DNA of 64,000 nucleotides from assembly GCA_033239525.1 (NCBI GenBank), contig BSYO01000010.1, positions 12,400,089-12,464,088 of the forward strand, given 5' to 3'. Positions within the stretch are counted from its first letter, which is position 1. Every line of letters begins with the position of its first letter. Positions 11,077 to 21,085 of this stretch are shown here, one piece after another. Source of the stretch: Nepenthes gracilis. Lineage: Eukaryota; Streptophyta; Magnoliopsida; Caryophyllales; Nepenthaceae. The notes below the pieces were generated by a model. That model was not told the origin of the DNA, searched no databases, and saw only the letters and a program-made list of their open reading frames with translations. Made by a program: the position numbers and the translations under genes.

Positions 11077-11099
11077 GGCCCTTCCCTTTAAATTAAGAT

Positions 11100-11400
11100 G
11101 GCCGTAGGGTTAGAGGGGAGGAGGTCGAGCGGAGAGGGAGAGCGGAGTGAGGCCTAGTGGTTGTCTTGCCGCGATGTTGTGTCTGGTTGCCGTCGCCGTC
11201 ATCGTCCGAGTGGGTTTCTGCCGTCACCGACATCAATCGGTACCAAGCCACCATCCCCAAATCTGAAGCGAAGCGAGCAAAGTCACCGGCCATTGCCGTT
11301 GCCGCCGATTGCCGTTGAAGTCGTCGCCGTTGCCGATCGTTGCGGTTGAAGCCGTTTCCGTTGCCGTCGTCGATTTGTGACGCCGCCGTCATTACCAAAA
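11100..11400. repeat. GC-rich CCGTYG hexamer-like region in the solo LTR
   Basis: Variants of GCCGTCGCC and TTGCCGTTGCCG recur through this stretch. A shorter related segment lies in the 3' LTR of the host element (16612-16720). Frames on both strands look open only because of this composition. I treat it as LTR sequence, not a gene. Confidence 0.6.
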
Positions 11401-12145
11401 GAAGGAAAACGAAATTGAGGCAAGTGAATCCCGTCTACTGTCATTTCTCCTCTAATTGCAAGTGAACCTCTACTGTCAATTCTATTCGAATCGCAAGTGA
11501 TCTCTTCTTATTGTCGTTTCTCTTCTTGCATATAAATTCGACCCTTCACTTCCTCAATCTTCATGATTGTTAATTGATTTTGGGTATATTGTGGAGATGG
11601 TGTGGAAACTGTGGAAAAGTGAACATTGGGAAAATAGAGTCTGATTTCTGGGATGCAGGTTTCAAAAAAATGTTCATGGGCTTCAAGTAGAAATTGAGGG
11701 CCAAAATTTATGAGTTAACAATTCCCCAAATTTTATTTGTTGAATGTGAAAAGAAAGGTTGGGATTTTCATTCATTTCGGTGGAAATCTATTGGAGGCAC
11801 TGCACGCAGCCTCGTGCTCGTTCGTATATTTGGTATGGCCGACAACGTGATAGGCCTCGAAGAGGGTATGCCATTCGTATTCTACGGTATACATACGTGT
11901 ATGTCCTGGCCGTGAAGTCACGAGTGTGGGACGGTGTGTGCGTGTTGCCTGTGAGTGCGTGCTGTGTGTGTGCGTGTGTGGCAGCAATAAACATTGCGTG
12001 ATGGGCTGGCATCCGTGTGTACGCTAGGCTCTGTGTGTAGGTGTTTTAGGGGACCAGGTGTTGGGCTGGGTGTGTGTTGGTGTGGGCTGTGAGCTGGGCA
12101 AATTGGTGTGAGTGTGTGTGGATTTGGATGGCAGGATATGTGAGG

Positions 12146-12300
12146 GCGTATATATATATATATATGTGTGTGTGTGTATATATATATATGGATATATGTG
12201 TGTGTGTGTATATATATATATGGATATATGTGTGTGTGTGTATATTAGATTGTGTATGTGGGTATATATATATATATATAAATATATATATGTATGTTAA
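12146..12300. repeat. TG/TA microsatellite
   Basis: Alternating blocks of (TA)n and (TG)n occur, with a unit of about 41 bp (TATATATATGGATATATG plus TGTGTGTG) seen twice at 12177-12240. The simple sequence expands the solo LTR and explains the low-complexity open frames here. Confidence 0.85.
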
Positions 12301-12955
12301 TATATGAAAGTGCTTTGTATAAATATATATATAAGTGGGAATGTATAAGTGTGTATGAATGTAGATGGATAATGAAAATATATGTATGTTTATGTGTGGT
12401 CATATGGGTATACATGAGAATAAAAATGGTAAGGAGCATAGAAGGCATTTACACCTTGTATATGTGGCATTTCAAAATATACCAGCCTGTGTTAATAATT
12501 AGGTATGTATATTGATTGTTTGTGAATAAATAAATATTGCTTGGGGATGGAACTTGAATAAAAGTAAAGATCGTTGGCCTTAGTTGTAGGTATCGCTCCG
12601 GAACAGAATAGAAGAATAGTTGAGTGGTTGAATTAAACAAAAAAATCATATCTCGAACTTTGTATGCCTTTGTACGTCCTGAGAAACATTCCTTTGTGTT
12701 GGAATTGATTGTGTGAGTACGGTCTGGTCAGCACCGAACGACGTTCCCATTATTGATGTTACAAAACTTTCTTTGTGTTATACTCGATTGTGTGAGTATT
12801 TGGATTGTTGGTTTCCTACGGTCAAGGTAAAGGAAAGCGTATGAAAACCCTAAGGTATCTAGTCGAATGGGAGGCTATGATACCTTAGCGTGGTCTACAC
12901 TTATCCGATACTGATTTCCGTATCATGGTGATAATGAGGTATGTTTATTGCGGAG

Positions 12956-13545
12956 GGATGCTTATAGCCACGTGACCATCGTAGGCAATGATATCAAGGA
13001 TATCATTTGGCGAGGGGTATCACGGATGGTATCGGCATGCTACGGGTACAGCCTCTGGGAGGACTGTAGGGGTAGTTGGATACCATGGATAACCTCGTTG
13101 CACTTACACAGCCGTTGGGGGCGTAAATGCGCGGCCTTTGGTTCACGGTGGTAGAATAAGATCCAAGGAGATTCTTATTATCTCGTATAGTTGTGACCTC
13201 AATTTAAGCTGATAATCAAATTCTTGTAATTTCGTATAATGAGTCAAAGGGGATGCTTATAACCTAGTGACCATCATAGAGGATGATATCTGGGATATCA
13301 TTGGCGAGGGGTATCGGAGGTGGTATCGGCAGGCTACGGGTATATCCTCTGGGAGGATTGTAGGGGTAGTTGGATACCATGGATAACCTCGTTGCACTTA
13401 CCCAGCCGTCGGGGGCGTAAATACGCGGCCTTTGGGTCACTGTGGTAGAATAAGATCCAAGGAGATTCATTGTGATGTTTCATCATTGTTGATATCTTGT
13501 GAGTTTGGGATTTAGTTGAATCCATGAGTTATACTCTTTAGAATC
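12956..13545. repeat. Tandem duplication of about 295 bp inside the solo LTR
   Basis: The copies start at 12956 and 13251 (both GGATGCTTAT). Matching landmarks such as GTAGAATAAGATCCAAGGA (13151 and 13445) keep the same offset of 294-295 bp. The copies differ at many positions, so the duplication is old. Confidence 0.85.
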
Positions 13546-14283
13546 CATGGATCGGATTTTATGATATTTGGATTTGGTGGAATCCATGTTGTTTATCGAT
13601 ATTGACGTTCAGGTCGTTAACGCTGACATATAGACCGGGAAAATCCCCAATCATCGTTGATGTCGGATTCCAGGGGATCACCGTTGTTTATTGGCACTCT
13701 TGCTGTTTTTGGATGTACGGGTCTTGTGGGACCTAATTTGCCTAGAGTCGTATTTACGACGTGTTGTAATTTGCTCGGATATAGTAGATGATTAGATTTA
13801 TATTGAGATCTTGATAGTTTAATATCCGAGATTGTTATTGTTGTATACCATTTTTTATTATTATCACTTGTTGGGCTTTGGCTCACCCTTGTATTTTATT
13901 GGCTCCAGATTAGACAGATTGACATCAAGGTCAAGTAGATCACGTGACTTTTGGGTAGCCGTCAGATAAAAATGATATCAGAGTTCGAGGCTCTTCGGAC
14001 GGAGATTTAAGATCTTGGTAGTTTAATTACTGTTCAACTTTTATGAGATTTCTTTATGAAAATTGATATTATGGGACATCGATGTCATTTATTGAAGTTA
14101 TTAGTCATTATTATGGATATTTATGTGATGATACATTTATGATGACTACGGATTTTGTCTTAAATGATATTATAGAATTTATTAAAGTTGCTTGATGACG
14201 TATAATTGGCGATTTTGGACGATTTAAAAATTTCACCGTGATGGTCCGGGTCGGGTTCGGGAATCCGAGCTCGGGTCGTTACA

Positions 14284-16014
14284 CTGTCAATTACAACTAT
14301 ATCAAAATGGGTCTTAGACATTGGTGTCATATCTTCAAATTCAATAGATGTTCATCAATTTGATCAAAGAGATGCAACAAGAGGAAAGAGGATCCTTTAC
14401 TTAGATTGATCCGCAAATACTTGGATAATGACGTTCGAGCAAGCTTCCATCTTAAAGATGATGGCATATTACAATATCACAATAGACTCTATGTTCCTTA
14501 TGTCAAAGAATTACGTAGAGAAATTCTTGAAGAGGTCCATCATTCCAGATATACGATATATCCATGTAGCATTAAGATGTACTAGAATTTGTAAAAAGTA
14601 TTCTGGTAGAGTGGGTTGAAGAAGGACGTTGCAGATTACGTGTCTAGATGCTTGTTGTGTCAACAAGTTAAGGTAGAGTATCAACAACCAACAAGAAGAT
14701 TACAATTATTGCCTACATTGAGTTGAAAGTGGGAACACATCGCAATGGACTTTGTCTCTAGGCTTCCAAAGATAGTGTGTGAGCACGACACTGTTTGGGT
14801 GATTATTGATCCATTGATAAAATCAACTTACTTATTAGCCGTGAGAGTTACTTTTTGTTGGAACGTCTTACTAGACTTTATATCAATGAAATCATAAGGT
14901 TGTATGAAATTCCAGTAACTATTGTGTTTAATTGAGATCCAAAATTTGTATCACACTTTCGGAGAAGATTAAATCAAGAGTTGGAGACAAATTTAAAATT
15001 TAGCATAGCCTTTCATCCTTAGATAGATGGGCAATCTGAGCAAACTATACAAATATTGGAAGACATGTTGTGACTATCTATTGTTGATCTTGGAGGTAGT
15101 TGAGATTCTCATCTTTCTTTAACATAATTCACGTATAATAAGAGTTATCAAATAAGTATTGGTATGATTCTATTTGAATCACTTTATAGGAGAAAGTGTC
15201 GATCACCTGTTAGCTTAGAGGATGTCGGCGATAGAAGGATTTTGGGACCCGATGTTGTACAAGTGACTGTAGAGAAGATTAGTGTGATTAAATGTCGTTT
15301 ACGATAAGCTCAAAGTAGACAAAAGAGAAAGTGTCGATCAAGTATTGGTATAATTCCATTTGAATCACTTTATAGGAGAAAGTGTCGATCACCTGTTAGC
15401 TTAGAGGATGTTGGCGATATAAGGATTTTGGGACCCGATGTAGTACAAGTGACCACAGAGAAGATTAGTGTGATTAAATGTCGTTTACGATAAGCTCAAA
15501 GTAGACAAAAGAGTTATACTGATCAACGACAATGAAATCTACAATTTGAAGTGGAAGATCATGTCTTCTTAAAAGTTTCTCCGTGGAAGGGTGTAAGTCG
15601 TTTCAATTTAAAGGGAAAACTTCAACTGCGTTTTATTAGACCCTTCGAGATCTTGGAAAGCGTCAAGGAGGTAGCTTACAATATAGTGTTACCACCGGCT
15701 CTATTAGCAGTATATGGCGTATTTCATGTTTTCATACTTTGAAAGTATATACATGATTCAACTCACGTGATCAACTATTAAATGTTGCAAATTCATGAAG
15801 ACTTATCATTTGAAGACCAACCAATGCAAATAATTGACCATCAAAACAAGATTATTCGACACAAGGAATTTCTAATGGTAAAGGTTCAATGAAAGCATCA
15901 TACGAGAAAGAAGCGATGTGGGAATTGGAAGATGAAATGAAAAAAAAGTACCCACAACTGTTTGACATATATAGTATGTATTTCGATGCTGAAATTCTTT
16001 TAAGAAAAAAGGAT
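14284..16014 (+). pseudogene. Gypsy integrase and chromodomain-like relic
   Basis: Translation in shifting frames gives EILEEVHHSRYT and DVADYVSRCLLCQQVK (the HHCC zinc finger). It then gives KWEHIAMDFVSRLPK and DTVWVIIDPLIKS of the integrase core, and further on EVEDHVFLKVSPWKGV, RPFEILESVKEVAYN and LPPALLAVYGVFHVF. The end near 15900-15990 resembles a chromodomain tail (WELEDEMKKKYPQLFD after frame correction) and the usual last residues FDAEI. Stops and frameshifts are frequent. The reading continues from 10332 on the other side of the solo LTR. Confidence 0.88.
15154..15525 (+). repeat. 186-bp in-frame tandem duplication in the integrase relic
   Basis: The copies start at 15154 and 15340 (AAGTATTGGTAT), and each contains ACTTTATAGGAGAAAGTG and ACGATAAGCTCAAAGTAGAC. 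The two copies differ at only about ten positions. The unit length of 186 bp is a multiple of three and covers the region between the integrase core and the chromodomain. A shared AAAGTGTCGATCA sits at the junction (15328-15340) and inside the unit (15194 on), pointing to microhomology. Confidence 0.9.
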
Positions 16015-18832
16015 TATAATATCTCAATATTTTAGTTCAAATTATTTAATTATCGATTTAATATAATAATAAATAATACCATAATAATAATTAATTATTA
16101 TAAAATAATGATAATAAATGCATAATATTAGTAACTTGTAATAATATTAATAATAATAAACAAAAAAAATATTAATATTATTATTCATTAATGTTGGTGA
16201 CTCTCACTCTCTCTCCCCCAACCCTACTCTTTCCCGAAACTTCTTGGTCTCTGTCCTGCCGTCACCATCCCTCTTCATTCCCCTCTCTTATTTTTTCCAC
16301 CGTTTCATCTCACTCTCTCAGTCTCTCGAAGCTTTCTTCCCCATCCTTCTTTCCTCTCCTTTTACCATTTTCTCTTCCTGTCTCTCCCTCTTCCCGACTT
16401 TTTCTTCTTACCTACCTCTTACTCTTTTGCACTCCCTGTTTCGTTTCCTCTTCCTCTTTTATTTATTTTAGGTTGCCATCCATTGCCGACGGCCGTTTCC
16501 CTTTCCTCATTCATTCAATTGACCCTTTTTTCATTTAAATATTCGATGGTTTTCTTCGTCATTTTGGAGGACTCGAGTAGAACAGAAGAGAGAGTAAGGC
16601 CGGGCTACTGTTATTGTTGCCGTCGCCATCGTCAATCGGTGTCGAAGGAAGTGTCGCCGTGACTGTTCGAAGCCGCCGCCGTCATTTCTCATCGCCGCTG
16701 TTCACCAGCACTGTTCATCAGGCAAGTAAAATTCCTCTCATCTGAAAATAATCCTCCTTTATCTTGACAACAAATCTGCTCTTCTCTCTCAAATGCATCG
16801 ATGCTGTTGACTCTGTGATACGTGTGGAGATTTCTGTGAAAATCAATTATAAAAGCGGAATTGGGAGACAGCTCCGTTATTTGTTTAGGAATCTGGCAGT
16901 TATAGTGAGTGTACAGAGTGGTGAGGGTTGATTTTGGAGACTTGGCTGTGTAAATGTATGCGTATAAATATGTTAGACAGGAGTTTATACGGATAATTAT
17001 ATATTGGCATGTGTCGTGTAGTTGTATGAGTGTACGTATATATACACTGGTATATATATATATTTATATATATATGAAAGTATATAGATTATTGTGTATT
17101 CAGTGAATACACCTACGTAGTGTTTAGATTTATATGCAGGCAGTGTGTGTGTAAATTTATGCATTTTTATCTGGGGCAATATGTGTACGTATGGATTTGT
17201 GTTGGTATACAATATGCACATATTTGGCAGTGTATGCATGTAATGATTATGCATTCCTGTGTACGGGTGTGGGTATCTATTTACATGTGCGTGGGTGTGT
17301 TTGGCGTGTATTACATGTGTTTGGCTGTAGGGATATATTTGTGTAGGTATATACGTGTAATAATTATCCAGGTTTGTCTAGATGTGTAGAATTTATATAT
17401 TGGAATTAAATGAATTACTAGGTAAATATCTAAAGTTCGACCAGTGAGTAATTATTTTTGAAATTTCATTGATAAATTCCGGTAATTTATTATATGCGTT
17501 AACTTTGTTAGTGTGTATGGATTTTATTGGCACTTTATGGCTAAGTTGAGAAGAGCGTAGGAAAATACTAAAATATCTGATCTAATGAGAAATTATGGCA
17601 CCTTAGTATGGTTTACTCTTTTTCGATACAAAATTTATATTCTAGAGATTGAGATCATTTGGAGAAATGCTCATAATCCTGTGAATATATTGCGTGAGAT
17701 ATTGATGGATATCATACCAGGGAGGTGCTAGATTTGACTTGTTACAGATGAGTATTTTCTATATATTTAGATATATTTATATATATTCAGATATATGGAA
17801 GTATATATATAATTGTATTATGGGAGTGCACGTACGTAGTGTTTATAAATAGCAGTGTCTGTGTAAATTTATGCATTTTTATCAGGGGTAATATGTGTAC
17901 ACATGGATGTATGTTGGTATATAATATGCACATATTTGGCAGCGTATGCATGTAATGATTATACATTCTTGTATACAGGTGTGGGTATTTATTTACATGT
18001 GCGTGGGTTTGTTTGGCATGTATTACATGTGTTTAGCTGTAAGGATATACATGTGCAGGTATATACATGTAATAATTATGCAGGTTTGTCTGGATGTGTG
18101 GAATTTATATATTGAAATTAAATGGATTATTAGGTAAACATCTAAAACTCGATCCATAAGTAATTATTTTTGAAATTTCATTACTAAATTTTAGTAATCT
18201 ATTCTTTGCATTAACTTTGTTAGTATGTGTAAATTTTATTGGCATTCTATGGTTAAATTGAGAAAAGCGTAAGAAAACACTAAGGTATTTGGTCAAATGG
18301 GAGATTATGACACCTCACTGTGGTCTACTCTTTTCCAATACTAAACCTATATTCCGAAGATTAAGGTCATTTGTAGGGATCCTCATAGTTTTGTGAACAT
18401 ATTGCGTGAGATATTGAAAGATATCATACCAAGGAGGTGCTAGATTTGACTTGTTATAGATATAAGTGTTTTGTACCCAATGGGGCGTCTATCACAGTGG
18501 ATCACGAGATTATGTGTGAGATATATTCTGGGTTATCCGACAGGGTAACGAAAATATTGTTCGTGTGGATTGGATTTGGTACTTGTACACTACAGTTGGC
18601 AAGTGTCATGAGATCGTAGAGTTAATCGCTTGTTAAACTTATGAGTTCCAGTACCTCGAAGATTACCCAGTCATTGGAGGCGAGTGTGTGGATGTTGATT
18701 CATAGTGATGTATAAAATTCGAAAAGATTTTGTGACATCTCATATAGTTGGAACCTTTATTATGACAGATTCGATAGAACCTATACTGTTATTGATACTC
18801 AAGTTTGGTAGAATCCAATTTGCAAGTAGATG
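16015..18832 (+). repeat. Gypsy 3' LTR, truncated
   Basis: It starts TATAATATCTCAATATTTT after a purine run (AAGAAAAAAGGA) that fits a decayed polypurine tract. Shared blocks with the solo LTR include the GCCGTCGCC-rich part, GGCAAGTRAA and AAGGTATYTRGTC. Similarity to the 5' LTR remnant stops at about 18832, where unrelated DNA begins. A large tandem duplication inside adds 0.7 kb. Confidence 0.75.
17046..18471. repeat. Tandem duplication of about 712 bp in the gypsy 3' LTR
   Basis: The copies are about 17046-17758 and 17759-18471. Landmarks keep an offset of 712-713 bp, such as ATGCATTTTTATC (17159 and 17871) and TTGCGTGAGATATTGA (17689 and 18402). Divergence between copies is clear. The TG-rich open frames in both are composition artefacts. 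Confidence 0.88.
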
Positions 18833-19431
18833 GGGATTAAGTATTTGTTGGAGGATTGGACTCTTAAAAATGCGCTCGGTTTAGGAGCGGCTTTGAAATT
18901 GGATGGTGGTATTCCATGAAGTGCGCTCAGCTTGGGAGCTGCTTTAGAAGTAGTACACTTATGTGGAAGAGGGGTTTTGTTTGTTTATCAGAGCAGTAAT
19001 TTGTCTCAGAGTTCTTGTTAGTCCTTTTTCGTTGTCCCCTTTCTCTTTGGCCATGTTCCCCCTTTCTTCTATGGGGTGAGGCTACTTTTATAGTGTGGGG
19101 CGCTTTTTGGTTGGCAAACCCTTGAATCAATGTGTTGGCTTGGGGTCTTTTTAATGGTAAGGGCGTTATTCGCTTGAGTAATGATCACATCCATTAAATG
19201 ACAGGGTTGCTTGACTTTCAGCAATTGGGATTGACTCAGCTGCCTTTATTTAATGTGCCATTATGGCCCTTCAATGTCTAGCGGTTCAGATTGTGTCACT
19301 TGGATCAGTTGTCATGCCCTTTACTTCCTAGGCTCGGTGGGCTTTTTTGGTGGGCCGTCGTTACATGGGCCATCCTTCTTCCCTTTTATTGTTTCTCGGG
19401 GTGCTACAAGTGTTCCTGTACTCATCGCGAG
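18833..19431. other. Unassigned DNA between two gypsy elements
   Basis: No gene is recognised. A short direct repeat is present: GTGCGCTCAGCTTGGGAGCTGCTTT near 18920 resembles ATGCGCTCGGTTTAGGAGCGGCTTT near 18870. The open frames on both strands (for example 19253-19500) resemble nothing I know. It may be the remains of another transposon truncated by the flanking insertions. Confidence 0.45.
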
Positions 19432-21071
19432 TGTGACATTCCAAAATATTTTTATCCGATTAAATTAGGATTATTTATTATTTTACGTAATTTTGGGTAA
19501 TTCGGGTGTGAGAAAAATTAATTTAATATTATAAAATTTTGGAAGAATATTTGGAATTGTTGGGCCGGTGCCCGGAGTGTGCCTATTCGATCGTTCGGGT
19601 GTCAAATTAAATTTTGGGATAAAAAGAAAACGTAATATATATAGTAATAATGATGATGATGATGATGATGATGATGATAAATAACAAAGAAGAAGAAGGG
19701 CAAACCGAGAGAGTAGAGGCATTCGGGGAGAGAGAAAACATAGGCAAGAGGGTTAGGGTTTTGTTGCATTGGTCGTGCAGTGGAGGTTTTGCTGGGGAAG
19801 AAGGCGGCACGTGTGGAGGTCGGCGTGGCCGACGAAGGCTGTATGCGGCAGGGCATGGCGGCGGTGGCCGCGGTGAGGCGGCTGCGCGCGCAAAGGCCGT
19901 TGCGTGAGGAGATAATATGAATTGAATTGGATAAGGTGGACTTTCCCTCAAATAAATATGAATCTTGAAATTAGGACCATGGACTTATGTTCATTGGGTA
20001 GTATTCTCTGACTTGCCACATCCCTCTCGGTAGAAACCTAAAGAATACTTTGGCCGTTTATTCTGGTCACTTGTGTAAGCGGGTGATGTCCGTGGCACGT
20101 TTTAGGATACTATTTTAAAAGGACGGGGACTGCCTCTGGACCGCTGGAGGTTAGGGTAGCGGGTGACTAGCACGCCGCTATGCCACGTGGTGTGTGGCCT
20201 GTTGTGGGCAATTTGTGTGGACGTAGAGTACTTCTTGTGGACCTTAGAACACGTGGGATATCATGATCCTTTTCTCGTCCTCTCGCATCGTTTGCTAGTA
20301 CGACCTATTGGCCCTAATCCGCAAAGATTAATGAAAATAATAAAAATATATAAAAATGTATCTAATGTTAATATGCAACCCATGCAATCCCAAAGGTCCC
20401 CTTCCTCGCACGTTTCCCTTTGTATTGAAGTTATATGATTTTTCCTCCATCCCACCATTGTTTCTATTGTTTATCTATCATCTGATAGTGATGTATGTTT
20501 ACATTTGTTGGGCTTTGTAGCTCACACTTGTTGTCTCTCCTTTCAGATGAGAATGCTCTGATGCTTGTTGAGACTAAGTAAGCTGTAGGGGCAAGATAGG
20601 AGACCTGATTTCCTGTGCAAAGATAGAGGATTTAGTTTGATTATATATGGAACAGGGATTTGTATTTTATTTTGAGAATCCCAATTATATATTATGTTAT
20701 GTATGTATATGTGGATGGATGGATAATTTAGTTCATTGTATATTATGGTTGTCATGCTTCCGTAGGTTAAAATTTGTGGTCATTTTTGGGTTATTTTAGT
20801 TGCCATCTTTTCTGAGTCGACGTCGTACCTGAATTATGGCGCTGGTGCCACCATAGGAGCTGTGGTGGCTATAGGATCCTGTGGATTGATGATAAATGTA
20901 TATGTGGATTATTGTGCAGGGTTGTTTACTGGTATTTGTATTTTGGTAACATCCGATTTACAAGTGAAATTTTGCCCAATTTTCTGCTAAAATTTAAAAT
21001 ATTAATTATGGGCATTAATAATGTATTTATTGACGGAGGGTTATTTAAGAAAAATAACCCAATTTGTCACA
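19432..21071 (+). repeat. Left LTR of the non-autonomous gypsy element
   Basis: It runs 1640 bp from TGTGACATTCC to TTTGTCACA. It lacks a segment of about 880 bp that the right LTR has. The break lies at GTGAGGAG/ATAATATG (about 19905-19918). It has an (ATG)n microsatellite near 19650-19678 and a telo-box in reverse orientation at 19751-19762. Confidence 0.85.
19650..19680. repeat. (GAT)n microsatellite
   Basis: About nine GAT/ATG units occur in the left LTR. The right LTR has a (CAACAG)n-like run at the same place instead (24588-24606), so this position is variable between the two LTRs. Confidence 0.85.
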
Positions 21072-21072
21072 A

Positions 21073-21085
21073 TTGGTATCAGAAA
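21073..21085 (+). other. Gypsy primer-binding site
   Basis: TTGGTATCAGAAA follows the left LTR end after one or two bases. It matches the initiator-Met tRNA complement TGGTATCAGAGC apart from one or two positions. Confidence 0.8.

Larger units (their letters stand above)
10338..14283 (+). mobile_element. Solo LTR of a gypsy element, with 5-bp target duplication
   Basis: The segment begins TATAACATCCCG (a TGTAACATCCCG start with one G to A change) and ends GGGTCGTTACA. CTGTC lies directly on both sides (10333-10337 and 14284-14288). The gypsy pol reading picks up on the right where it stopped on the left, so this is a clean insertion. It has no interior, so it is a solo LTR formed by recombination between two LTRs. 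Its content matches the 3' LTR at 16015-18832 in several blocks, so both belong to one family. At 3946 bp it is very long, partly through microsatellite growth and an internal duplication. Confidence 0.85.
8624..18832 (+). mobile_element. Chromovirus-type Ty3/gypsy element, broken
   Basis: Parts in order on the plus strand are a 5' LTR remnant (8624-9469), a reverse transcriptase tail and RNase H (9470-10337), a solo LTR inserted into pol (10338-14283), integrase and a chromodomain-like end (14284-16014), and a 3' LTR (16015-18832, truncated). The RT-RNase H-integrase order and the C-terminal chromodomain-like stretch place it with the chromoviruses (Tekay/Del-like). The gag, protease and most of the reverse transcriptase are deleted. 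Similarity of 8630-8960 to 18480-18832 links the two LTRs. Confidence 0.8.

Noticed and set aside
11093..11398. GC-rich open frames on both strands
   Set aside because: Open only because of CCGTYG-type repeats within the LTR; the amino-acid pattern is repetitive.
12074..12448. Several frames rich in Tyr, Ile, Val and Cys on both strands
   Set aside because: Translation of TG/TA microsatellite.
16191..16538. 115-codon plus-strand frame rich in Ser, Pro and Phe
   Set aside because: Pyrimidine-rich stretch at the same relative place in the gypsy LTR as the purine-rich part of the solo LTR; no domain.
19607..19951. 114-codon minus-strand and 85-codon plus-strand frames
   Set aside because: They overlap the GAT microsatellite and GC-rich LTR; the counterpart in the right LTR (24423-24902) reads differently, so the frame is not conserved as a protein.
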